Shown: positions 46,117-54,776 of the stretch, in pieces
Numbering within the stretch: position 1 is the first letter of the stretch
Layout: the number at the start of each line of letters is the position of its first letter
NCBI RefSeq assembly: GCF_018263925.1
Contig: NZ_JAEVHF010000018.1
Location: 39,271 to 103,270, forward strand
DNA from: Kistimonas asteriae
GTDB taxonomy: Bacteria; Pseudomonadota; Gammaproteobacteria; Pseudomonadales; Endozoicomonadaceae
Length of the DNA: 64,000 nt
Reading direction: 5' to 3'
Notes under the pieces: model-generated
Database searches by the model: none
Told to the model about the DNA's origin: nothing
What the model saw: only the letters and a program-made list of their open reading frames with translations
Translations under genes and position numbers: made by a program

Positions 46117-47499
46117 ATGCCTCTCCATCATCGCTCCGCCGAAGGAAATGTTTTCGCCACCAGCTTTGGATCCAATGTGGACCTGGAGCCGCTATCCAAA
46201 TACAAACTGCCGGAAAAAAGTACGAGTCCACGTTTTATCAAGGATTTCATTCGGGATGAATTGCTGCTCGACGGCAATGCCAAGATGAACCTGGCCACCT
46301 TCTGCCAGACCGATGTCGAAGAAGAGATCCACTACTTGATGGACCTGTCCATCACCAAGAACATGATCGACAAGGATGAATATCCACAGACGGCCGAAAT
46401 TGAACAACGCTGTGTGCATATTCTTGCGGACTTATGGAATTCACCGGAATCCGCAACCACGATCGGTTGCTCAACAACGGGTTCCAGTGAAGCGGCCATG
46501 CTGGGTGGGTTGGCGCTGAAATGGAAATGGCGGCTGAAGCGTCAGGCAGAAGGAAAGCCAGCCGATAAACCCAACCTTGTCACCGGACCAGTACAAATCT
46601 GCTGGGACAAGTTCTGCCGCTATTTCGATGTCGAACAACGCCAGATACCGGTCAAGAAAAATGAAGTCGGCATCACGGCGGATCAGATTGCTGACTTCTG
46701 CGATGAAAATACCATCGGTGTCGTGCCCACCCAGGGCCTGACCTACACCTTGGCGTATGAGCCAGTCAAAGAGATCTGTGAAGCACTGGATCGGCTGCAA
46801 CAGGCCAAAGGCCTGGATATTCCAGTGCATGTTGATGCCGCCAGTGGCGGATTTCTCTGCCCATTCATTGACCCGGATCTGGTATGGGATTTCCGCCTGC
46901 CCCGGGTGAAATCCATCAATGCATCCGGCCACAAGTTTGGACTCAGTCCACTCGGTGTTGGCTGGGTCGTCTGGCAACATGCGGCAGACTTACCTGAAGA
47001 GCTGATATTCAATGTCGATTACCTTGGCGGCAATATGCCGACCTTTGCCCTGAATTTCAGTCGTCCAGGGGGGCAGATCGTTGCCCAGTACTACAATCTC
47101 CTGCGTCTTGGACGGGAAGGGTACTTCAGCATCCACAACAATTGCCGTGACGTCGCCAAAGCGTTAACGAAACGGATCGAAGCGATGGGCCCATTCACCA
47201 TACTTTATGATGGTAGCAATGGCATCCCCGGACTCTGTTACACATTACAGGACGAAGCGGCGAGCCCTTTCACCCTGTATGAACTAAGCGACCATATTCG
47301 TATGCGGGGCTGGCAGATTGCATCCTATAAAATGCCTCTTGGCCGGGAAACAGAAACCATACAGCGAATTATGATCCGTAATGGCACGAGTATGGATATG
47401 GCAATGATGCTGGCGGATGATCTTGAAAGAAGCATCGCCTATCTAAACAAACATGGCAGCAAGGCATCAACTACCAGTACCTCTTTTGCCCACTTATAA
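46117..47499 (+). CDS. gadB: Glutamate decarboxylase
   Basis: PLP enzyme that turns glutamate into GABA and CO2, consuming a proton. The 460 residues compare with 466 in E. coli. PLP lysine is in INASGHKFGLSPLGVGW, about residue 272. Other conserved parts are GCSTTGSSEAAMLGGLALKW, VPTQGLTYTLAYEPV and VDAASGGFLCPF. ATG 46117 (MPLHHRSAEGNVFATSFGS) has AGGA upstream and fits the family start. The C-terminal tail ends SFAHL, differing from the pH-responsive tail of E. coli GadB. Confidence 0.96.
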   Translation: MPLHHRSAEGNVFATSFGSNVDLEPLSKYKLPEKSTSPRFIKDFIRDELLLDGNAKMNLATFCQTDVEEEIHYLMDLSITKNMIDKDEYPQTAEIEQRCVHILADLWNSPESATTIGCSTTGSSEAAMLGGLALKWKWRLKRQAEGKPADKPNLVTGPVQICWDKFCRYFDVEQRQIPVKKNEVGITADQIADFCDENTIGVVPTQGLTYTLAYEPVKEICEALDRLQQAKGLDIPVHVDAASGGFLCPFIDPDLVWDFRLPRVKSINASGHKFGLSPLGVGWVVWQHAADLPEELIFNVDYLGGNMPTFALNFSRPGGQIVAQYYNLLRLGREGYFSIHNNCRDVAKALTKRIEAMGPFTILYDGSNGIPGLCYTLQDEAASPFTLYELSDHIRMRGWQIASYKMPLGRETETIQRIMIRNGTSMDMAMMLADDLERSIAYLNKHGSKASTTSTSFAHL

Positions 47500-47521
47500 C
47501 GGCCTGCCAATGTATCGATTT

Positions 47522-47563
47522 CACGTTATGTATGGCTACACAACACCCGTCATACATAACGTG
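47522..47563. repeat. 13-bp perfect inverted repeat after gadB
   Basis: CACGTTATGTATG (47522-47534) and its exact complement (47551-47563) are separated by 16 bases. It lies between the convergent gadB and SDR genes. No T-run follows on either strand, so it is not a standard terminator; it may be an RNA hairpin at both 3' ends or a protein-binding site. Confidence 0.6.
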
Positions 47564-47582
47564 GTCAGATCATCATGGATAA

Positions 47583-48266
47583 TTACCAAGGAACAAAATC
47601 GCCATATTGATTCAGGAATTGGCCATGGTGTTCAGACTCCAGGCCCGCAATCGTCGTGACCATCGCAGCAACACTGTCATCGACTGACAACTCCGCATTC
47701 ACCCCGCCCATATCCGTGCGCACCCAGCCAGGACAAAGGCACACCGCCGTGAGTTCCAGATAGGTATAATCCAGCACAAAACGCCTGACCGCCATGTTCA
47801 GTGCCGCTTTTGAGCTTCGGTAATAGATACTGCCTTCCGCTGTCGTCAGTTCAACACTCCCGTAGCTGCTGCTGATGAAGACAGCCTTGTGAATGGCACT
47901 GCGCTTTACCTGTGGCAGGAACGCCTGTGTCAGGATCATTGGTGCAACCGCATTGGTTTCCAGCGACTTCAGCCAAACTTCTGCGTCATAAGCGGTATCA
48001 ACTGACTGGAGAATGCCCGCATTGTTGATCAGAATATCAATACAATAATCCGCATACTTTTCTGACAGCCTGGCTACCGCGTCATAGTCACAGATATCCA
48101 GCGCCTCAATGGCAATGTGGGAAAACTGTTCCGCCAGCGCCTGAAGCTCTGTCGCTTGTTCAGGTTCACGACAGGTGGCAATAATCGTCATTCCCTGCGC
48201 CGCATAATGGCGGACAAAACCCAGTCCAAGCCCACGGTTTGCCCCGGTGATCAAGATGGTATGCAT
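47583..48266 (-). CDS. Short-chain dehydrogenase/reductase
   Basis: A 227-residue SDR. The nucleotide fold is ITGANRGLGLGFVRHYAAQG at the N-terminus, followed by LDICDYDAV and INNAGI. The catalytic pair is YYRSSK near residue 150. ATG 48266 has GGGGC upstream; the frame is open further, but the family begins here. The layout resembles C-factor-like SDRs. Its substrate is unknown. It is convergent with gadB. Confidence 0.85.
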   Translation of the reverse strand: MHTILITGANRGLGLGFVRHYAAQGMTIIATCREPEQATELQALAEQFSHIAIEALDICDYDAVARLSEKYADYCIDILINNAGILQSVDTAYDAEVWLKSLETNAVAPMILTQAFLPQVKRSAIHKAVFISSSYGSVELTTAEGSIYYRSSKAALNMAVRRFVLDYTYLELTAVCLCPGWVRTDMGGVNAELSVDDSVAAMVTTIAGLESEHHGQFLNQYGDFVPW

Positions 48267-48635
48267 GGCCAGCCCCTGCGCGTTACTGCCAGTCGACATC
48301 ATCCATCGAGTGTAGATGTCGCTAGAACACCCGACCGATTTATTTCCAAAAATCCAGATTATTGATTCCCTGCAAGAAACATCATCAACGGTTCTGCTTT
48401 CTCTATCCGAGATAGCCTCCCCGACTACGTAAGCCGCATCTGCAACATGAAAAAAATGCATTGGGATTACAAACAGCGCAGCGGGTATACACGACAGATA
48501 ACATACCATTCCGCATTAATCTCAACGTTCTGGCTTTACCTTCCCCGTCACATCATGGCAAGTTTGCCGTAACTGTCTGGCTATTCACTGATCTCACGAC
48601 ACAGGACAGACAAAACAACAATCGGAACACAGGTC
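48267..48635. other. Divergent intergenic region, SDR to amino-sugar kinase
   Basis: 369 bp with no supported gene. It must hold the promoters of two divergent genes; I see no clear operator or RNA element in it. Confidence 0.4.
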
Positions 48636-49502
48636 ATGACGGAAAAACTGTTTCTGGGTATTGATGGTGGCGGTACCTCCTGCCGTGCCCGTCTCTGCGA
48701 TGGTACTGGACAGGTGCTCGGTGAAGGGTTGACCGGCATTGCCAATCCACGTTTCGGTCTGGACCAGACCTGTCACAATATTCTGTTGGCGACCCGGCAG
48801 GCCCTGCAGCAAGCAGGCCTGCAGGAAAACGACATGCAACGTATTGCGGCTGGCTTTGGTTTGGCCGGCATCAACCACGCCAATGAACGTAATGCGGTCA
48901 TGCAGTGGGGCTTCCCCTTTGCTTCCCTTGTGATGCGGAGCGATGCCTATACCGCTTGTCTTGGCGCCTTTGACGGAGGCAATGGCGCCATCCTGATCAT
49001 GGGCACCGGCTCTTGCGGTTTTTGGATTCGTGACAACGATGCTGGCAGTGTCGGTGGTTGGGGCTTTCCTGTGTCAGACCATGCCAGTGGTGCCCGGCTG
49101 GGGTTGGATGCGCTCAGCTATGCCTTGCGAGCCCACGAGGGCATTGTGCCTGCAACACCACTATGTGCCGCTCTGATGGCCCGTTTCGATAATTCGCCCG
49201 AAGCTGTCATTGCCTGGCAGACGCATGCCCTGCCCAGAGACTATGGTGCTTTCGCACCGGTTGTCTTTGACTATGCAGATAAACAGGATTCTATGGCCAT
49301 ACAGCTGTTACAGGCAGCAGCAGAGGATGCCGCAGCCATGATCCGTGCATTGCTCGATAAAGGTGTCAAACAGTGTGCGCTGGTCGGAGGTATCAGTGGT
49401 TTTATACGTCCCTGGCTACCAGAAGCGATGACACCTTATTTAGTCGCCCCAAAGGGCGATGCGTTGTCTGGCGCACTCATCATGGCCCGAGAAGATCAGT
49501 AA
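48636..49502 (+). CDS. BadF/GspK-type amino-sugar kinase
   Basis: ASKHA-fold kinase of the BadF/BadG/BcrA/BcrD family, 288 residues. The phosphate-1 loop is LGIDGGGTSCRARLCDGTG at the N-terminus, the second ATP motif is ILIMGTGSCGFWI near residue 120, followed by GGWGFPVSDHASGARLG, and the adenosine motif is ALVGGISGF near residue 250. The layout fits glucosamine or N-acetylglucosamine kinases used in chitin breakdown. No chitin or PTS genes lie nearby, so the substrate is inferred. Confidence 0.82.
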   Translation: MTEKLFLGIDGGGTSCRARLCDGTGQVLGEGLTGIANPRFGLDQTCHNILLATRQALQQAGLQENDMQRIAAGFGLAGINHANERNAVMQWGFPFASLVMRSDAYTACLGAFDGGNGAILIMGTGSCGFWIRDNDAGSVGGWGFPVSDHASGARLGLDALSYALRAHEGIVPATPLCAALMARFDNSPEAVIAWQTHALPRDYGAFAPVVFDYADKQDSMAIQLLQAAAEDAAAMIRALLDKGVKQCALVGGISGFIRPWLPEAMTPYLVAPKGDALSGALIMAREDQ

Positions 49503-49528
49503 CCCCCATCATGACAATCTGATAACGT

Positions 49529-50920
49529 TCAGCAAGCGAGCGTTATACCAAACAGTGCGCCGCCCAGATCAGAGTCATCAATGGTCAGGGTGCCGTCATA
49601 ATGCTCAATGATATCAAGCACCACTGCCAACCCTAATCCCTGCCCCGGTGTCCGGCTGTCAGCCCGGACACCGCGCTGCAGGATTACATCACGACGATCT
49701 TCCGGTACGCCGGGACCATCATCTTCGATAACCAGCTCCAGTCGTTTGTCCTGACGGCCAGCTTCACGATCTCTGACAACATGGGCACTGACCCTGACTT
49801 TCTGGAGGCTCAGGCGCCAGGCATTTTCAAGCAGATTGCCCATGACTTCCATCAAGTCTTGTTCGTTCCCGGTGAACAGGCAATCATCGCTGACCTGGAT
49901 GTCTGCCTGGACCTGCTTATCCCGATACACCTTGTCCAGCGTATTACGAATACGTTCAACACTCTTCGCGACGGACACCTGATTTCTGATCAATGACCGA
50001 TGACGTGTCACTGCACGCTGCAACTGATAACCCACAATCTGGTTCATCCGCTGCACCTGTTCATCAATGGTTTCTTCCAGTTCCGCCAGCCCCTGCTGGG
50101 TAATCGTTTCACGCTGCATGTGCAGGGTATTACCGGTGCTCTGCAAAACAGCTAATGGTGTCTTAAGGCTGTGGGCAAGGTCCGCCATGGTATCGCGATA
50201 CCGCTCCCTCTGACGCTGTTCATTACGTAACAGGCGATTAAGTGCGTTGGTCAGCCGGGCGATCTCCAGGGGATAGTCTCCTGTCAGCTGATCATTTTCA
50301 CCGGATTCAATAGCACGTAATCGCGCTACCAGTTGCTTGATCGGGATCAGACTCCAGTACATGGCCAGCCAGAGAACCAGCAGCATCACAACACCGCGAA
50401 CCGCCGACCAGAACAGCAGTTCGTGCTTGAAGTACCGTAAATTCTGTTGATATTCCAGGGCAGGCTTGATGGTGACAAAAATCAGGGGCATGGATTCACT
50501 GCCGGTTTTTAACACCAGGTCAATGTCGTAGACGAAGTAACTGCCATCCTCCCCTTCAACCAGATCGAAGAAATTCTCATGCTCGTTATAAACCGGTTGA
50601 TAGGGCAGTGGTTCATCCAGCGTGGAGCGGGAACGCCAGAGCAGCTCCCCCTTTTTGCTGTAGATCATGCCAAGCACCCGGGATTCCACCTGGTTAAACT
50701 TTTCATCCGGCAGCTCTCGCGGCATGACCAGCTGGCCATTTCTGATACGTGCAGCCGTCAGTAGCACGTTGGCGTCTGATGATAGTTGTCGTTTGGTCGT
50801 ATCGAACATGAAGTTCTTGAACGATTCAATGTCCGTGACCGCATTAACCGCCCAAACCAGGATCATGGCGACACCGAATGCCAGCAATACCCGGAATTTG
50901 AGTGAGCGTCCTACGAACAT
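49529..50920 (-). CDS. phoQ: PhoQ-type sensor histidine kinase
   Basis: Inner-membrane sensor kinase of 463 residues. Helix 1 is about 8-27, a periplasmic sensor of about 140 residues follows, helix 2 about 165-185 (AVRGVVMLLVLWLAMYW), then HAMP, the phosphorylated histidine in DLAHSLKTPLAVLQ near 250, the N box NLLENAWR, and G boxes DDGPGVPE and GQGLGLAVVLDIIEHY. The sensor contains acidic residues, fitting PhoQ-like cation or peptide sensing. It overlaps phoP by 10 bp. Confidence 0.88.
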   Translation of the reverse strand: MFVGRSLKFRVLLAFGVAMILVWAVNAVTDIESFKNFMFDTTKRQLSSDANVLLTAARIRNGQLVMPRELPDEKFNQVESRVLGMIYSKKGELLWRSRSTLDEPLPYQPVYNEHENFFDLVEGEDGSYFVYDIDLVLKTGSESMPLIFVTIKPALEYQQNLRYFKHELLFWSAVRGVVMLLVLWLAMYWSLIPIKQLVARLRAIESGENDQLTGDYPLEIARLTNALNRLLRNEQRQRERYRDTMADLAHSLKTPLAVLQSTGNTLHMQRETITQQGLAELEETIDEQVQRMNQIVGYQLQRAVTRHRSLIRNQVSVAKSVERIRNTLDKVYRDKQVQADIQVSDDCLFTGNEQDLMEVMGNLLENAWRLSLQKVRVSAHVVRDREAGRQDKRLELVIEDDGPGVPEDRRDVILQRGVRADSRTPGQGLGLAVVLDIIEHYDGTLTIDDSDLGGALFGITLAC

Positions 50921-51585
50921 GACAGCGTGAACAGGTACCCCTGCCCCCGAATGGTGTCAATCGGGCTCTCTCCTCCCGCCTGGGACAATTTGCGTCGCAG
51001 CCGGCCGACCAGCACCTCCAGCACATTGCTGTCGCGGTCATCGTCCGCATACAGCTGCTCCATCAGACTGGTTTTGGACACCACCTGCTGGTCATGACGC
51101 ATCAGGTATTCAAGGATTTTGTATTCATACGCCGTCAGCACCAGCTCGGTTTCACCGACCCAGGCTTTCTTGGCGGACAGATCCAGCCGGTAGGGACCCG
51201 CTGAAATTTTTGGATGACTAAAGCCCGACGCACGACGAATCAATGCATTCAGCCTGGCCTTGAGCTCTTCAAACTGGAATGGCTTGACGACATAGTCATC
51301 GCCCCCCGCTTCCAGGCCATTGACCTTGTCCTCCCAGTTCCCACGCGCAGTCAAAATCAGGATGGGATAGGTACGGCCTCGTTGACGCAGGGTTTTGATC
51401 AGGTCGATGCCGTCCATCCCGGGCAGGCCCAGGTCAATAATAGCGACATCAAAAGCGTATTCGTCACTGAAAAACAAGGCTTCCCGCGCCTCCGGCGCCG
51501 CGTAAACACGAAACCCCAAGCTCTCCAGCTGATACCCCAAGTGGTGACGCAGAAGGTCATCATCTTCCACCAGCAATACGTTCAT
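50911..51585 (-). CDS. phoP: PhoP-type response regulator
   Basis: OmpR-family regulator of 224 residues. The receiver domain has the acidic pair in VEDDDLLRHHLG, the phosphorylated Asp in IIDLGLPGMDG near residue 51 and the Lys in VVKPFQFEEL. The C-terminal winged helix includes LTAYEYKILEYLM and SNVLEVLVGRLRRKL. Partner of the PhoQ kinase immediately downstream. ATG 51585 with GGGGCG upstream fits the family start. Confidence 0.92.
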   Translation of the reverse strand: MNVLLVEDDDLLRHHLGYQLESLGFRVYAAPEAREALFFSDEYAFDVAIIDLGLPGMDGIDLIKTLRQRGRTYPILILTARGNWEDKVNGLEAGGDDYVVKPFQFEELKARLNALIRRASGFSHPKISAGPYRLDLSAKKAWVGETELVLTAYEYKILEYLMRHDQQVVSKTSLMEQLYADDDRDSNVLEVLVGRLRRKLSQAGGESPIDTIRGQGYLFTLSCS

Positions 51586-51657
51586 GACTGCGCCCCTATA
51601 AACGACAACGTTTGAATGATACCTCTGTCGTGAAGACAGGTTAAGCGAATAAAAGTA

Positions 51658-51682
51658 ACCGGGCCTGTCTGACAAGCCCGGT
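51658..51682 (-). terminator. Probable terminator of outer-membrane protein gene
   Basis: A 7-bp stem (ACCGGGC / GCCCGGT) lies just past the barrel-protein stop and is followed on the minus strand by a T-rich stretch TTACTTTTATT. It separates the barrel gene from phoP. Confidence 0.55.
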
Positions 51683-51693
51683 CGATGACACAA

Positions 51694-52287
51694 TCAGAAG
51701 TGGTAGTTGGCAGAAAGGAACCAGGTGTCAGAGCTCTTCAGCTTGGATGAACCCACATTGCCCTCCACACGGTCCTTGACGTCAACCTTGGCATTATGAC
51801 GCATGTAACGATAGCCACCCTCTACTGAGAAGTTGGAACTCAGCTGCTGTACGATACCGGCCTGCAGCCCCATGGCGTAACCCATATCACTGTCACGGCT
51901 CACACCCTTGGACTCATGAGTCAACTTGGTGATACCGCTTGTTGCACCGGCAAACAGCTGAGTTCCACCAGAACCAATATCAAAGGTCTTGTCCAAAGAT
52001 ACTGTCAGATTCTCCTGACGCGCCTTGTACTGACGATAACTGTTGGATGCATTGTCGTAGGTTGCATAGAACCGGTAGCCATCGTTCTGCTGACCTACAC
52101 GGATGCCATACATGCCATCATTCTTGATGATATTGTCGAAATTGTTGTTGGTGCCTTTCAGCCCCTTGGGAGTCTGCATGTCCGCACTGTGGGAACCCGC
52201 TACCAATCCGACAAACGTATCGGCCTGTACAGTAGCAACACTCATAGCAGTAATACCGGCAAGAGCAATGGCTGCAATTTTTTTCAT
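51694..52287 (-). CDS. Outer-membrane beta-barrel protein
   Basis: A 197-residue exported protein. The signal peptide covers about residues 1-22 (MKKIAAIALAGITAMSVATVQA). The mature part alternates polar and hydrophobic residues in a way that fits an 8-stranded barrel (for example VEGGYRYMRHNAKVDVK) and ends with Phe (SANYHF), the signal read by the BAM complex. It is similar in kind to OmpX/OmpW-class porin-like proteins. GAGGAGA precedes the ATG. It lies just upstream of phoPQ on the same strand and could be a PhoP-linked gene. Confidence 0.8.
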   Translation of the reverse strand: MKKIAAIALAGITAMSVATVQADTFVGLVAGSHSADMQTPKGLKGTNNNFDNIIKNDGMYGIRVGQQNDGYRFYATYDNASNSYRQYKARQENLTVSLDKTFDIGSGGTQLFAGATSGITKLTHESKGVSRDSDMGYAMGLQAGIVQQLSSNFSVEGGYRYMRHNAKVDVKDRVEGNVGSSKLKSSDTWFLSANYHF

Positions 52288-52521
52288 GGTGGTTCTCCTC
52301 GTCTGTTCTTTGTTGCTGGCTGGCACTGTCAGGGACTGCCTGTTCTGATGATGCCGTGTCCAGCGGGTGTGTTATTACGTCTGAACTCGGGAACAAGAAT
52401 ACGGGAGGGTCACTGAACCTTACCTGAACACGGGGAGGGACTTGCGTAAAGAGTCTGTAAAACAGTGTCACCGGGCATTAAGCAAGGGGAAAGAGGAAAC
52501 CGCAGGGAAAAACACCGGCAT

Positions 52522-52546
52522 AAAAAAGGCTGGAGAACCAGCCTTT
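52522..52546 (-). terminator. Terminator of orn
   Basis: Stem AAAGGCTGG/CCAGCCTTT with loop AGAA, followed on the minus strand by T6. It starts 7 bp after the orn stop. Confidence 0.85.
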
Positions 52547-52552
52547 GAGGGA

Positions 52553-53098
52553 TCAGTTAATCTTAATGAAATGTTCGCGGTAGTAGCGCATCTCGGCAAT
52601 GGATTCGCGGATATCATCCAGCGCCTTGTGCGATCCGGTCTTGACCACACCATTCAACACATCGGGACGCCAGCGGCGGGCGAGTTCTTTCACGGTGCTG
52701 ACATCAATATTGCGGTAATGGAAATAATCGTGGAGATCACGCATGAAACGATGCAGGAAACGGCGGTCCTGGCCGATGCTGTTACCGCACATCGGGCTGA
52801 CCCGCGGGTCAATATATTGACGGATGAAATCCAGGGTTTGCTTTTCTGCTTCCTGTTCCGTGATGGTACTTTTCCTGACCCGGTCGGTCAGGCCGGTCTG
52901 GCCATGGGTTTTTATGCACCAGTCATCCATTGCATTCAGCACCGAGTCTGGCTGGTGCACCGCAATGACCGGGCCGACCGCCAGCTCATTGAGCTCACCG
53001 TCGGTGATGATCGTCGCGACCTCAAGGATACGATCGGTGTCCGGGTCAAGCCCGGTCATCTCCAGATCAATCCACACCAGGTTGTCTGCTTGTACCAT
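52553..53098 (-). CDS. orn: Oligoribonuclease
   Basis: DEDDh-type 3'-5' exonuclease that clears RNA dinucleotides, including pGpG from cyclic-di-GMP turnover. The 181 residues have WIDLEMTGLDPDTD with the first acidic pair, the middle motif NSIGQDRRFL, and the final SHKALDDIRESIAEM with the catalytic Asp. Length is standard. It is divergent from rsgA, which is the usual order in this group. Confidence 0.97.
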   Translation of the reverse strand: MVQADNLVWIDLEMTGLDPDTDRILEVATIITDGELNELAVGPVIAVHQPDSVLNAMDDWCIKTHGQTGLTDRVRKSTITEQEAEKQTLDFIRQYIDPRVSPMCGNSIGQDRRFLHRFMRDLHDYFHYRNIDVSTVKELARRWRPDVLNGVVKTGSHKALDDIRESIAEMRYYREHFIKIN

Positions 53099-53258
53099 TA
53101 AACTGCCTATCAGGTCTTGAGTTGATTCATAATCGATGGTTCATCATAATCTGCACTTTTGGCACCATGCAAACTACATGTCCCTGTATCTGCCATACTT
53201 CCTCAGGCTCCGTGCCTGCCCATCTGAAAATCTGGCGTATCTTCATACAGTCTAAACC

Positions 53259-54284
53259 ATGTCAAAACGAAGACTGAACCGCAGACAAAATTGGCGCATA
53301 AAAAAAATCCAGGATGAACGTGCAGAGCGCGCTGCACGCCGTGAACAGAGCAGCCTGGAGCAATTGAACGCCACTGATCTCGGGACGGAGACAGAAGGGT
53401 TAGTGATTGCACACTACGGCGTACAGCTTGATATAGAGCCACCTAGAGAGCCTGGCAATACCTTTCGCTGTAATCTGCGAGCCAACCTCCCCACCCTGGT
53501 GACCGGTGACCGGGTCGTCTGGCGGCCTGGCAAGGATAAAACCGGCGTGGTTGTCGCCCACCTGCCCCGAACCAGTGAATTGGCGCGTCCCGACCAGCGG
53601 GGCCAGTTAAAGCCTGTCGCCGCCAATATTGACTACATTGTGCTGGTGATTGCCCCGGTTCCGGAACCCCATGGTAATTTAATTGACCGCTACCTGGTAG
53701 CAGCCGAGTCTGTGGGCATTGAACCGGTCATTCTGCTGAACAAAACGGATCTGCTGGATGACACCAACACAACGGCAATAAGGGATGACCTTTTAAAGGT
53801 CTATCGCGATATCGACTACCGAATGCTGGAAGCCTCTACTGTGACAGATCATGGGCTGGACGCACTGAAGTCGCTCTTGCAAGGCCATACCAGCGTCTTT
53901 GTTGGCCAATCCGGCGTGGGAAAATCCTCCCTGGTTAACCTGTTGATGCCCGGCATTAACGCCAAAGTGGGCGAATTGTCAGAAAGTACCGGTAAAGGCA
54001 CCCATACAACCACCGCAGCCCACCTCTTTCATATGCCGGATGGCGGGATGCTGATCGACTCTCCCGGGATTCGGGAATTTGGCCTCTGGCATATGGATGC
54101 CGATGAGGTCATCCATGGTTTCCGGGAGTTTCATCCGTTCATTGGTCACTGCAAGTTCCGGGACTGCCGCCATGAACAGGAACCCGGCTGTGCTATCCAC
54201 CAGGCATTGGAAGAAGGGCATATCACACCACGGCGCATGGCATCCTGGCGTCATATCGTGCGATCACTTGAGGAAGGCAACTGA
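53259..54284 (+). CDS. rsgA: Ribosome small-subunit GTPase RsgA
   Basis: Circularly permuted GTPase in 30S maturation, 341 residues. An N-terminal basic segment (MSKRRLNRRQNWRIKKIQ) and OB domain precede the G motifs in the permuted order: G4 NKTD near 163, G1 GQSGVGKSSL near 213, G3 DSPGIREFGLW near 265. A zinc-binding C-terminal domain has CKFRDCRHEQEPGCAI. ATG 53259 is used. A strong terminator follows. Confidence 0.97.
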   Translation: MSKRRLNRRQNWRIKKIQDERAERAARREQSSLEQLNATDLGTETEGLVIAHYGVQLDIEPPREPGNTFRCNLRANLPTLVTGDRVVWRPGKDKTGVVVAHLPRTSELARPDQRGQLKPVAANIDYIVLVIAPVPEPHGNLIDRYLVAAESVGIEPVILLNKTDLLDDTNTTAIRDDLLKVYRDIDYRMLEASTVTDHGLDALKSLLQGHTSVFVGQSGVGKSSLVNLLMPGINAKVGELSESTGKGTHTTTAAHLFHMPDGGMLIDSPGIREFGLWHMDADEVIHGFREFHPFIGHCKFRDCRHEQEPGCAIHQALEEGHITPRRMASWRHIVRSLEEGN

Positions 54285-54308
54285 TTAATCGCGAGCTATC
54301 GCAAGGGA

Positions 54309-54350
54309 CAGTCAGCCGAATAATCGTGATTATTCGGCTGACTGTTTTAT
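54309..54350. terminator. Bidirectional terminator after rsgA
   Basis: A perfect 16-bp stem (CAGTCAGCCGAATAAT and its complement) with loop CGTG, followed by TTTT on the plus strand. It also ends 10-15 bp after the stop of the convergent SnoaL-like gene. Confidence 0.88.
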
Positions 54351-54359
54351 AACAGGACG

Positions 54360-54752
54360 TTATTGCGCTTCAAAATCATCCTCTCGGAGCTTGGCCGTGC
54401 CATCAGACTGTAGAACCCATAGCTCCCTGTGAATAACGCCCTGAGCCTTATTCATTGTCCAGTCTGCCGTGAGCACTGCACTCTGAGTATCCAGCACTTC
54501 AATCTGCGTATTGCTGTAGGCCACATCAGCCAATCCATCGTCCATCAGTTTCTTCCAGAATGCCTGGATGTCCGTCGTCCCGGTATAGGTACCGAAGGGG
54601 CGCGCATGCATGATCGCCGATGCTTCATAGTGTGCAGCGCAACCTGCCGCATCCGCACGATTAAACGCTGCCATCCACTCGGTACTGGCCACGTTCACTG
54701 CCGCCAGGACTGCGGCGTTCTGCTGCGTTGTATCCATCGCTCGATTCCCCAT
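54360..54752 (-). CDS. SnoaL/DUF4440-like protein (NTF2 fold)
   Basis: A 130-residue soluble protein of the NTF2-like fold. Visible features are the N-terminal helix AAVNVASTEWMAAFNRADAAGCAAHYEASAIMHARPFGTY written here only in part: WMAAFNRADAAGCAAHY, then PFGTYTGTTDIQAFWKKLMDDG, and beta strands ending WVLQSDGTAKLREDDFEA. These proteins serve as small enzymes or binding domains; no role can be named. A start at 54737 (MDTTQQ) is possible. Confidence 0.7.
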   Translation of the reverse strand: MGNRAMDTTQQNAAVLAAVNVASTEWMAAFNRADAAGCAAHYEASAIMHARPFGTYTGTTDIQAFWKKLMDDGLADVAYSNTQIEVLDTQSAVLTADWTMNKAQGVIHRELWVLQSDGTAKLREDDFEAQ

Positions 54753-54776
54753 GTTGTCGTGGGAAAGTATAGGCCG

